From positions 1-33,132 of the forward strand of contig JAJPHJ010000068.1 of the NCBI GenBank assembly GCA_021325335.1: a DNA stretch of 33,132 nt, given 5' to 3'. A program made the translations under genes and the position numbers. Below the pieces are notes generated by a model. That model worked only from the letters and a program-made list of their open reading frames with translations. It was not told where the DNA came from and did no database searches. Origin of the DNA: Pseudomonadota bacterium. GTDB taxonomy: Bacteria > Vulcanimicrobiota > Vulcanimicrobiia > Eremiobacterales > Eremiobacteraceae. Every line of letters starts with the position of its first letter. Position 1 is the stretch's first letter. Shown here piece after piece: positions 7,691 through 15,223 of the stretch.

Positions 7691-7796
7691 AGCTTACGTC
7701 CGCTTCTGCATGACGAAAGCGCGAGGCAGTTGCAGGCCGCCTGCGCGCGTGGGCTCGCTCGCTATAGTTATCGGCAACATCACGAGAGCAACGAGT
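7691..7796 (-). promoter_or_regulatory. 106-bp gap with a possible internal promoter for the glycosyltransferase genes
   Basis: This is the only sizeable gap in the 17-kb run. On the minus strand TTGCTC (7786-7791) and CTATAG (7762-7767) are 18 bases apart, a weak -35/-10 match. A small GCAGG-CGG-CCTGC hairpin lies between this and the TTG start. The gap may separate the hopanoid part from the glycosyltransferase part of the run. Confidence 0.22.
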
Positions 7797-8411
7797 TCAC
7801 GCAGCGCTGAGCTGTTTGAGCGCAAGGGCAAGCACGGCCGCAGCCAAGCGCGCGCAGCGCGGCGCTTCCCGCCACAACCACAAGGCCTGCGGCCACAGGC
7901 GCGGATCGGCAACCGCAGTCGCGGGTCGCAGCCACGCAGCCGAGAGCTCTTGATGCGGCGTGTCGAGCACGACGCGCACCGCGGCGAGGGAGAGCGCGCG
8001 CAGCAAACCTGTTTCCATATCGGCGGCGACGAAGCCACGCTCCGCCATCTCGCGCCGAGCATCGCCAGTGACGAGGGTGGAGCTCGTGAGCAAACGCTCC
8101 TGCGACGGCGAGTGACCGAGCTGCAGCGCCGCAGCGACAAGCGCAGCGCTCAATCGTGGATCGCAGGTGATGGTTTGCCCATCGGTCGTGCCGACCTCGC
8201 GCGGTATCACGATCGTTCCGGTCGGCACATCGTTTCGCAGACCACCTGCCAGACCGCAGCTCACAACCATGTCGTACCGTTCGGTGCCCGCCTTCGTCAG
8301 GCCGATGCCCGTCTCGACGACGCGCACGCCCGGGACCGCGCGCCGAACAGAACCCGCCTCGAGGGGAGTCGCCGCGATGACCGTCAGGGCTGCGTTAGTT
8401 GAGGTAACCAT
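7797..8411 (-). CDS. hpnG: HpnG-like hopanoid-associated nucleoside phosphorylase
   Basis: HpnG acts on adenosylhopane, releasing adenine to give the (phospho)ribosyl hopane. The 204-residue product has a PNP/UDP phosphorylase fold outline: VIAATPLEA (11-19), ETGIGLTKAG (33-42), the phosphate-site CGLAGGL (52-58), PTGTIVIP (63-70) and the base/ribose motif VAADMETG (128-135). I chose ATG 8411 because family similarity begins there; it overlaps hpnA by 17 bp, and the reading frame extending further upstream is antisense-like noise within hpnA. The sequence is rather short and divergent. Without the hopanoid genes beside it, it could be called a generic MTA/SAH nucleosidase, so the assignment rests partly on context: it follows hpnH and hpnA directly. 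Confidence 0.82.
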   Translation of the reverse strand: MVTSTNAALTVIAATPLEAGSVRRAVPGVRVVETGIGLTKAGTERYDMVVSCGLAGGLRNDVPTGTIVIPREVGTTDGQTITCDPRLSAALVAAALQLGHSPSQERLLTSSTLVTGDARREMAERGFVAADMETGLLRALSLAAVRVVLDTPHQELSAAWLRPATAVADPRLWPQALWLWREAPRCARLAAAVLALALKQLSAA

Positions 8412-9372
8412 TCGTGCGATACCACGCGACGGCGCCGGCGAGCGCATCGCGCACCGGGCGGGGACGATACGCAAGCTCGCGCTGCGCCTTGGTGCAGTCG
8501 ACATACATCTGCTCGCGCGACATGCGCACGCCCTCGAGCGGCACCACAGGCCGCGATGCGGGGATGACGAGGCAGCGTAGTTCGTCGAGCGTGCCCGCGG
8601 TAAGCGCCACGGCATGCGGGAGGCGTAGCGCTGGTGCAGGGCGGCCGGTCACCTCCGACAACAGCTCCCAGAACCGATCGAACGACACGTTTTCGCCGCC
8701 GACGAGGTAGCGCTCGCGAGGCGTGCCGCGCTGCAGCGCCGCGACGTGGGCCCAGGCGACGTCCTCGACGTCCACGAGATTCAAACCGCCGCCGCTCGGC
8801 CGGGCAGGTATTCGTCCGCGCGCGAAATCGAGCACGACACGGCCGGTCGGCGTCGGCTTCCAGTCGCCGGGGCCGACAGGGGTGGTCGGTAAGACGAGCA
8901 CCACCGGGACCCGCGCGGCCACCGCGGCGCGCTCCTGTTCGAGTTTGGAATGGTGATATGCGGAAGTGCCCGACGCAGCGGCGTAGTCGTTTTCCGTCGC
9001 GGCGACGCCGCGTCTCGCGGGTCCGACCGTGGAACCGCTCGAGGTGACGACGGCGCGCTCGACGCCTGCGACGCGGGCCGCCTCTAAGAGCCCGGCCGTT
9101 CCGGAGACATTCACGCGCGCCATAAGCCTGCGCTCGCGCGGAGCGAATGAGTACAGCGCGGCGCAATGGACGAGAAAGCGGCATCCTCGCATGGCGGCTG
9201 CGAGTGCGCCCGCACTTTCCAGGTCGCCCGTCACGACTTCGGCATCCGGCACGTGCGCGCCGGGGCGGCGCACGAGGGCCCGGATGCGGTAACCTTCGGC
9301 GCCGAGTGCGCGGGCCACGTGGCTGCCGATGAAGCCGGTGGCTCCTGTTACGAAGACGAGGTCACCTGGCAA
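8395..9372 (-). CDS. hpnA: Hopanoid-associated NAD-dependent epimerase/reductase HpnA
   Basis: An extended short-chain dehydrogenase of 325 residues. It starts with the NAD(P)-binding TGATGFIGSH (9-18) and has the catalytic YHHSK (Tyr139, Lys143), with a preceding TSSGSTVG that supplies the catalytic Ser/Thr. HpnA is found in many hopanoid clusters and is annotated as a sugar epimerase or dihydroflavonol-reductase-like protein; its reaction is not firmly established, though a role in side-chain processing is likely. The start is TTG at 9372, overlapping the hpnH stop by 11 bp, with hpnG overlapping its own end. The family similarity starts at once (GDLVFVTGATGF), so this start is reasonable. 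Confidence 0.88.
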   Translation of the reverse strand: MPGDLVFVTGATGFIGSHVARALGAEGYRIRALVRRPGAHVPDAEVVTGDLESAGALAAAMRGCRFLVHCAALYSFAPRERRLMARVNVSGTAGLLEAARVAGVERAVVTSSGSTVGPARRGVAATENDYAAASGTSAYHHSKLEQERAAVAARVPVVLVLPTTPVGPGDWKPTPTGRVVLDFARGRIPARPSGGGLNLVDVEDVAWAHVAALQRGTPRERYLVGGENVSFDRFWELLSEVTGRPAPALRLPHAVALTAGTLDELRCLVIPASRPVVPLEGVRMSREQMYVDCTKAQRELAYRPRPVRDALAGAVAWYRTNGYLN

Positions 9373-10369
9373 GCGCGGCCCGCAGCATTTCTTTCGGTGA
9401 CTTCATCGTCATGTTCACGGCCGTGGGCTCGTAGCCGCAATGCGCCATGCAGTTCTCGCACTTGGGGTGACGCCCGCGCCCGTACTTCGCCCAATCGGTC
9501 TCACCGACGAGCTCGCGGTAGCTCTTCGCGTACGGCTCGGAGGACATGAGGTAGCACGGACGCTGCCACCCCAAGACCGAGTATGAGGGTATGCCCCACG
9601 CAGTGCATGCGAAGTCGACCTTGCCTTCGAGAAAATCCAAATACAAGGGGCTGTGATTAAGACGCCACTTCTTGCGGTTCCCATCCGCGAAGGCTTCCCG
9701 GAAAATGGCGCGGGTGCGCTCGACGCCTAAGAAGTGCTCTTGGTCCGGCGCTCGTTCGTAGGCGAACCCCGGGGCGATCTGCATCTCGTCGACTTCGAGC
9801 TCATCGTTGAGAAAATCGAGCACGTCGCGGATGGAGCGCGCGTCGTCTTGTCCGAAAAACGTCGAGTTCGTCGTCACGCGGAAGCCGCGGCGTTTCGCCT
9901 CGCGTACGGCCTCGACCGCTTGATCGAAGATGCCGGTGCGGCATACCGACTCGTCGTGGCGCTCGCGCAAACCATCGATGTGGACCGACCATGCGAAGAA
10001 GGGCGAGGGTTCGAAGAGATCGAGTTTCTTGCGCATGAGGATGGCGTTCGTGCACAGGTAGACGTAGCGGTGCCGGTCGATCAGCGCGCGCGCGATCTCG
10101 TGGATCTCCCGATGGATGAGCGGCTCGCCGCCGGCGATGGACACGATCGGCGCTTCGCACTCCTCGACCGCAGCAACGCATTGCTCGACGGTGAGGCGGC
10201 GCGCCAAGATGTCGTCGGGCTGTTGGATCTTGCCGCAGCCCGCGCAAGCCAAGTTGCATAGATACAGCGGCTCGAGCTGCAGGACGAGGGCGTAGCGCTC
10301 GATGCCCCGCATCCGCTTGCCGGCGATGTACTTGGCGACGGCCATTTTCTGGGCTAATGGAATGCTCAC
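9362..10369 (-). CDS. hpnH: Adenosylhopane synthase HpnH (radical SAM)
   Basis: HpnH uses S-adenosylmethionine and a [4Fe-4S] cluster to add the 5'-deoxyadenosyl radical to diploptene, giving adenosylhopane, the first step of side-chain extension. In this 335-residue protein the radical SAM cysteines are C38, C42 and C45 in CNLACAGCG. They are followed by SIAGGEPLIH, and the C-terminal SPASM-like part contains KCENCMAHCGYEPTAV. These features and the N-terminal MRGIERYALVLQLEP are characteristic of HpnH. The start is GTG at 10369, overlapping the shc stop as GTGA, with AAAGGGTG just upstream. It lies directly downstream of the cyclase that makes its substrate. Confidence 0.96.
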   Translation of the reverse strand: MSIPLAQKMAVAKYIAGKRMRGIERYALVLQLEPLYLCNLACAGCGKIQQPDDILARRLTVEQCVAAVEECEAPIVSIAGGEPLIHREIHEIARALIDRHRYVYLCTNAILMRKKLDLFEPSPFFAWSVHIDGLRERHDESVCRTGIFDQAVEAVREAKRRGFRVTTNSTFFGQDDARSIRDVLDFLNDELEVDEMQIAPGFAYERAPDQEHFLGVERTRAIFREAFADGNRKKWRLNHSPLYLDFLEGKVDFACTAWGIPSYSVLGWQRPCYLMSSEPYAKSYRELVGETDWAKYGRGRHPKCENCMAHCGYEPTAVNMTMKSPKEMLRAALAR

Positions 10370-12255
10370 GTGCTCACCCTTTCGGCATGACTGTGCCCGC
10401 CACCCGGAGCCTGCGCGACCACGGCGCGATCACCTGCAAGCGCCATCATCGGGAACAGATGTCGGTACATATGGTAGTTGATGTAGAAATCGCCGGGAAA
10501 CCCGGTTCCCGTATGCTCGGGTTCGTCCCAGGTCCCATCCACCTGGCGCTCGCGAAGAAATGCGAGCCCCGACCGGCAGGCGGCGTGCGCGCCGAACCCG
10601 GCGGATTGCAGCGCAAGCACGGCCCATGCGGTCTGCGAGGGCGTGCTCGTGCCGACCCCCGCGAACGACGCGTCCTCGTAGGAGTAGCAGGTCTCGCCCC
10701 AACCGCCGTCAGGATTTTGCGCTGAGACAAGCCAGCGCGCCGCAGCAAGCATCCGGTCCCCGTCGACGTTCAATGCCTCGAGCGCGTCGAGCACGCACCA
10801 GGTCCCGTACACGTGGTTGACGCCCCAGCGACCGAACCACGAGCCGGCCGGCGTCTGCGTCTCTCGAAGGTAGGCGAGACCGCCCGCCACATGGGACTCG
10901 CTTGCCGGGTACCCGAGTGCGGCCAGCATCTCCAACACGTGTGCGGTCACGTCTTCGGACGGCGGGTCGATCATCGCGCCGAAGTCGGCGAACGGGATGC
11001 TGTAGGCGATGCGGCGGGTGTTGTCGCGGTCGAACGCAGCCCAGGCGTTGTTCGTCGATCGCATGGCGAGGACCCAACGCGTCGCGCGTTCGACGGCGAT
11101 GGCAACGCGCTCCCTTCGTCCACCTTCAAGCAAGGCGCAGACGACGACGGCGGTATCGTCGATATCGGGGTACAGGTCGTTGTCAAATTCGAACGCCCAG
11201 CCGCCGCACGGGACGTCCTTGCAGCGCACGGTCCAGTCGCCGTCGCACTCGATCTGCTCGGCGAGCATCCAGTCGACGGCCGACTCAAGCGCGGGATGGC
11301 GCGCGTCAAAACCCGCGGCGTGCAGCGCTCGCACGGCCCAGGCGGTATCCCAAACGGGCGACATGCAGGCGGAAAAGCGCCAGCCGCGATCGTCGCAGAT
11401 CGAAAATCGCTCCATGCCTGCAAGGCCGGCGCGCATGACGGGGTGATCCAGGTCCATGCCTTCAAGGTTGAGCGCGATGAGCGAGTACACCCACGGCGGT
11501 TGAATCCCGCCCCAGCTGCCGTCGGCTTCTTGATGCTCGACGATCCAGCGGGCGACGCGGCGGCGCGCATGGTTGCGCCCGGGCTTGACCGGCGAGCGTT
11601 CGTACAGCTTGAGCAGCTTGTCGAGCCACCAGAAGACCCCAGAGCCTGGTATCTGCGCGAGCCGCTCGTGCGTGCCTGGGACGACGATTTCGGACAGGTC
11701 GACGCCGAGCGGACGCACGGGCCTGTGCGAGATCACGATCGTGAGCGGCGCGATCGTGCCGCGCGCCCAACAGGCGAAATCGTAGAGGTTGAGCGGCAAG
11801 ACGGGCGGCAGGTAGACGAGCTCGGGTGGCATCGTCGGGATGCCTAGCCACGGATATTGACCGAAGAGCGCGAGCCAGATCTTCGTGAATACCCGGGCCT
11901 GCGCGACGCCGCCGAGCCGGGAGATGACCGCGCGCGCGCGGCCCATCGCAGCGTTTGCCGGATCGACGCCCAACACTTTGAGCGCGGTATACGCTTCGAT
12001 GGTGGTGCTCACGTCGGCGGGGCCATTGTGGTACAGCGCCCAGGAACCGTCATCGCGCTGCGCTTGGAGGAGATGCTCTCGCGCGCCGGCACGGATTGGG
12101 TCAAGACTTACCCCGAGAAAGCACAAGAGCAGGACGTGCTCGGCCGTCATGGTCACATTCGTCTCAAGCTCATCCGTCCACCAGCCGTCGGCGTGCTGAT
12201 GTTCCAAAAGCCACTCGGTCGCTGCGTTCAGCGCATCATGCGACAATGGCGACAC
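10366..12255 (-). CDS. shc: Squalene-hopene cyclase
   Basis: A class II triterpene cyclase that folds squalene into hopene/diplopterol at the membrane. The 629-residue protein has the acid motif DIDD (364-367; family DXDD) and several QW repeats, for example QHADGWW (20-26), QRDDGSW (66-72), QEADGSWGG (242-250) and QNPDGGWGE near the C-terminus. Length is typical. The start is taken as GTG 12255, where homology begins (SPLSHDALNAATEWLL); TTG 12249 is an alternative. It overlaps hpnE by 20 bp. The frame stays open further upstream to 12630, but that stretch is Arg/Ser-rich antisense-type sequence within hpnE and is not part of the protein. The position after hpnCDE is consistent. Confidence 0.97.
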   Translation of the reverse strand: MSPLSHDALNAATEWLLEHQHADGWWTDELETNVTMTAEHVLLLCFLGVSLDPIRAGAREHLLQAQRDDGSWALYHNGPADVSTTIEAYTALKVLGVDPANAAMGRARAVISRLGGVAQARVFTKIWLALFGQYPWLGIPTMPPELVYLPPVLPLNLYDFACWARGTIAPLTIVISHRPVRPLGVDLSEIVVPGTHERLAQIPGSGVFWWLDKLLKLYERSPVKPGRNHARRRVARWIVEHQEADGSWGGIQPPWVYSLIALNLEGMDLDHPVMRAGLAGMERFSICDDRGWRFSACMSPVWDTAWAVRALHAAGFDARHPALESAVDWMLAEQIECDGDWTVRCKDVPCGGWAFEFDNDLYPDIDDTAVVVCALLEGGRRERVAIAVERATRWVLAMRSTNNAWAAFDRDNTRRIAYSIPFADFGAMIDPPSEDVTAHVLEMLAALGYPASESHVAGGLAYLRETQTPAGSWFGRWGVNHVYGTWCVLDALEALNVDGDRMLAAARWLVSAQNPDGGWGETCYSYEDASFAGVGTSTPSQTAWAVLALQSAGFGAHAACRSGLAFLRERQVDGTWDEPEHTGTGFPGDFYINYHMYRHLFPMMALAGDRAVVAQAPGGGHSHAERVST

Positions 12256-13528
12256 TCCCGAGCGCGCCCGCAAGCAGCCGCGCGGCCGCCACGCCGCTGC
12301 GCACCGCGGACTCCATGGTGTCGGGCCAGCCGGTGTCCGTCCACGAACCCGCGATGGCGAGATTGGGAAACGACGTTTGCGGGCCCGGCCGCCTTTGCGT
12401 GGGCGCCGGCAGATAGGTCGCTTCCGCGTTGCGAGTGACCGCGCTGCGCACGAGCGTTGCGCCGTGGAGCGCGGGAATCGCCCGCTTGATCTCCTCCCAA
12501 CACCGCTGGCTGACTTCCACCGCAGGCATGCTGACGTAGCTCCGGGCGTCGCTGAGGCTGCAGCACAGATATCCGCTGCCCTTCTCAAAGATCCACTGCA
12601 GCGGCGAATCGAGCACGGCAGCGAAATCAAATCCGAGGCGACCGCGATCGTGCCACAGGTGCACGTCGACGATGGGATACGGCTTGTATCCGTCTAGCGC
12701 CGGCAACCCGATCTGCGTCGCATCGCCCGCCACCCGCGAAAGCTGCGGCGGCGCGAGCGCCAAGACGACCGCATCGAATGCGCGACGCTGGCCGTCGTCG
12801 AGGATGATCCCGTCCACTTCCCCATGCGTGCGCGAATACGACAACCCGGTCACCGGAGCGCTCAGATGGACGCGGGCAACGCTCTCGGCGGCCTTGGCGG
12901 CGAAGCGGGCAAGCGGCACGGTCGCGTATCCGAAGCGCGCCGCTTCTGCCCCGTTGAGAAACGCGGTCGACAAGACGAAGATGGCGTCGGCGGCGCTCAC
13001 GTCTTCGAGCGGCGCATTGAGCGCCGGGATAAAAAATGGACGCCAAAAAGAGCGCAGCGCTTCTTCTCTCTCACCATGAAGCGCGAGCCACTGCGCGAAG
13101 CTTCCTTCACATGGCGGCGTTTCCGCGGCTTTGAGCGTCCGAGCCAGGCGCAGTTTGTCGCGCCATGCGAGGTGGCGATAGCCGAGGAACGATCCGACGA
13201 GGTGCCACGGCGCGGGCAACCCGACGGCGCGCAACCTGCTCGCGACCCCGTCGCGCGAAAAGACCAGCGCGTCGAAGCGCTCCTGCATGCGCACCAAGCT
13301 CGACATGCCGATCCGATCCACGAAGCGCAAGAACTCCGTGCAGCAGCCCAAGAAGACGTGCTGGCCGTTGTCCACCTCGATGCCATCGATGACGAATGAC
13401 GTCGCGCGCCCGCCGAGCAAGCGGCTGCGCTCGAAGAGCTCGACCTCGAAACCTGCCTTCGCGAGATCGAAGCCCGCGGCGAGCCCCGCCAGCCCCGCGC
13501 CGACGACCGCTACCCTGCTTGCAGCCAC
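12236..13528 (-). CDS. hpnE: Hydroxysqualene dehydroxylase HpnE
   Basis: This FAD-dependent amine-oxidase-like enzyme reduces hydroxysqualene to squalene, the last step of the HpnCDE route. The 430-residue product begins with the Rossmann dinucleotide motif VAVVGAGLAGLAAG (GxGxxG at residues 10-15), followed by FERSRLLGGRATS. Its C-terminal FAD motif is NLAIAGSWTDTGWPDTMESA. The start is GTG 13528, preceded by GGTGGAG and overlapping hpnD by 19 bp; the open frame beyond it to 13654 is shadow sequence in hpnD. The HpnCDE system replaces the single squalene synthase used by eukaryotes and some bacteria. Confidence 0.95.
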   Translation of the reverse strand: MAASRVAVVGAGLAGLAAGFDLAKAGFEVELFERSRLLGGRATSFVIDGIEVDNGQHVFLGCCTEFLRFVDRIGMSSLVRMQERFDALVFSRDGVASRLRAVGLPAPWHLVGSFLGYRHLAWRDKLRLARTLKAAETPPCEGSFAQWLALHGEREEALRSFWRPFFIPALNAPLEDVSAADAIFVLSTAFLNGAEAARFGYATVPLARFAAKAAESVARVHLSAPVTGLSYSRTHGEVDGIILDDGQRRAFDAVVLALAPPQLSRVAGDATQIGLPALDGYKPYPIVDVHLWHDRGRLGFDFAAVLDSPLQWIFEKGSGYLCCSLSDARSYVSMPAVEVSQRCWEEIKRAIPALHGATLVRSAVTRNAEATYLPAPTQRRPGPQTSFPNLAIAGSWTDTGWPDTMESAVRSGVAAARLLAGALGSVAIVA

Positions 13529-14355
13529 GACTCCACCACCACATGCAGTTTTTCCATGTGATTGAGCGAGGCCCGAGTGCTCAGCGGCAGCCAAGGATCG
13601 GCCTCGATCTTCGCCAGGATTCGCGCGTAGATCCCCGCCATGGTCTTGACGCACACCGCCGAACGCCGCGGGATGTATTCAAGCAAGCGCAGCCCGGAAG
13701 CATAGAGGCGCGCGGCGCGATCCGCTTGGAAGCGCACGAGCTGTGGCCACGCAGGACCACGCCTCCCTTCGAGCAGGTCGCTCTCCGCGATGCCGAACCG
13801 CGCGAGCTCGTCCTGCGGCAAGTAGATCCGCCCTCGCAGAGCGTCTTCTCGCACGTCGCGGAGGATGTTCGTGAGCTGCAGCGCTACGCCGAGGTCCTCG
13901 GCAAAGTCGAGCGCGACGGCTTCCGAAAAACCGAAGATGCGCACGCACATGCGGCCGACGACCGAAGCCACGAGCCTGCAGTACGCGCGCAGGTCCGGCC
14001 ACGTCGCGTAGCGAGAGCGGTTGAGGTCCGTCTCAACGCCATCGATCAACTCTTGCAGCTCGAGCTCGGGAATCCCATAGCGCGCGATGGCACGTGACAG
14101 CACTTGCGTCACGGGGTCGGAATACTCGCCGCGCATGCAACGGTGGATGCGCAGGCGGCTGGCTTCGAGGCGCGCGCGCAGGTCCGTGCCCACGTGCTCG
14201 TCGACGTCGTCATCGACTTGGCGTGCAAAATCGTAGAGCGCATAGATGGCGGTGCGCTGTTCGTGGGGGAGCGAGATGAAACCCCAATAGAAGTTCTTCG
14301 CGTTGCGGCGCGCCAGCTCGCCGCAGCAGCGCTCGGAGCTTCGCAGGTCGAGCAC
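13510..14355 (-). CDS. hpnD: Presqualene diphosphate synthase HpnD
   Basis: HpnD condenses two farnesyl diphosphates head to head into presqualene diphosphate. From GTG 14355 the protein has 281 residues, normal for the family. It has the two aspartate-rich motifs of squalene/phytoene synthases: DDDVD (48-52, within FARQVDDDVDE) and DVRED (167-171, within NILRDVREDALRGRIYLP). It also has the opening block ARRNAKNFYWGFISLP. The start was chosen because GAGG lies about five bases upstream and homology begins immediately; the frame continues open to 14514, but that part overlaps hpnC. It begins 19 bases after the hpnC stop. The best match is HpnD rather than phytoene synthase because of its hpnC and hpnE neighbours. 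Confidence 0.95.
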   Translation of the reverse strand: MLDLRSSERCCGELARRNAKNFYWGFISLPHEQRTAIYALYDFARQVDDDVDEHVGTDLRARLEASRLRIHRCMRGEYSDPVTQVLSRAIARYGIPELELQELIDGVETDLNRSRYATWPDLRAYCRLVASVVGRMCVRIFGFSEAVALDFAEDLGVALQLTNILRDVREDALRGRIYLPQDELARFGIAESDLLEGRRGPAWPQLVRFQADRAARLYASGLRLLEYIPRRSAVCVKTMAGIYARILAKIEADPWLPLSTRASLNHMEKLHVVVESWLQAG

Positions 14356-14374
14356 GACCGCCTCGCTGCGCTGC

Positions 14375-15223
14375 TCAGGCCGTTTCAAATTTTTTCTCAG
14401 CGCGAACTTCGCGCAAGCTCGAGGCACACGCGCGCAGCACGAGGAGCGCCTTTGTCGCCATGGAGACCTGCGGGCGCCGCTCGTTCGTCGTAAAACCTTG
14501 CCGCGCGATGGCATCGACGATCGCTATGCCTCCGAGGCGATAGAGCGTGAGCTGGACGCGATAGGCGAAGGGCGCCATGGCCTCGAGCTCGACCCCGCAC
14601 GCGAGGAGCTCGCGCGCGCGCTCGCACAGCGATCGCACCGCAAAGGCAGTGCCGCCGGTCCGCAGATCGGACTGCAGGAGATAGCAGCGGCCGCGCGCGG
14701 CATCGCGTGCAACATCTTGCGCGTGATTGGCCAGCTGCAGTCCGACGCAGAGCGCATCGGAGAGCGCGGCCGCCTTGGGGGTATCCAATCCGAAGATCGG
14801 CAGCACCATGCGTCCGACAGGGGCTGCCGACAACTGGCAATAGGCGAGCAGTTCCGGCCAGGATTCGTAGGAGTGGATGGATTGGTCCTGGACGTTCGCT
14901 TCGATCAGATCCAAAAATGGCTGCCGCCCTAACCGATAGCGCCCCACGGTCTGTCGAAGCGCGATGAGCACGGGGTGCACCGGCTGCGCGCCGGCGAAAA
15001 GCGCGGTCACCTCGTCGCGCCAGCGCGCCAGCCGCTCGAGCCCGGCATCGCCGCTCTCGTCTCCCAAATCGTCGGTCGTCCTGCAATAGGCGTAGGTCCG
15101 CATGAGATCGCGCGCCTGAGCCGCGCCCACCAGGCCGCTGACCGCTACGAAATTCTCGTAGTGCCGGCGGGCCAAAAAGCGACAATATTCGTCGGCAGCC
15201 TGCAGCTCGGTGAGCTCGCTCAC
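14375..15223 (-). CDS. hpnC: Hydroxysqualene synthase HpnC
   Basis: HpnC converts presqualene diphosphate into hydroxysqualene. This squalene/phytoene synthase-family protein of 282 residues has DDLGD (51-55) and DVARD (170-174, within NHAQDVARDAARGRCYL) as its metal-binding aspartate motifs, plus LARRHYENF near the N-terminus, typical of HpnC. The start is GTG 15223, overlapping the TGA of the upstream isomerase fusion as GTGA, which indicates tight coupling. The order hpnC-hpnD-hpnE-shc is the classical hopanoid arrangement. Confidence 0.94.
   Translation of the reverse strand: MSELTELQAADEYCRFLARRHYENFVAVSGLVGAAQARDLMRTYAYCRTTDDLGDESGDAGLERLARWRDEVTALFAGAQPVHPVLIALRQTVGRYRLGRQPFLDLIEANVQDQSIHSYESWPELLAYCQLSAAPVGRMVLPIFGLDTPKAAALSDALCVGLQLANHAQDVARDAARGRCYLLQSDLRTGGTAFAVRSLCERARELLACGVELEAMAPFAYRVQLTLYRLGGIAIVDAIARQGFTTNERRPQVSMATKALLVLRACASSLREVRAEKKFETA

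Noticed and set aside
12256-12630. N-terminal extension of the shc frame
   Set aside because: Squalene-hopene cyclase homology begins at 12255. The extension lies inside hpnE and is Arg/Ser-rich noise, not an extra domain.
13510-15223. Carotenoid (phytoene) synthase pair
   Set aside because: Both proteins belong to the squalene/phytoene synthase superfamily, but the order hpnC-hpnD-hpnE-shc and the HpnE-type oxidase point to squalene rather than carotenoid synthesis.
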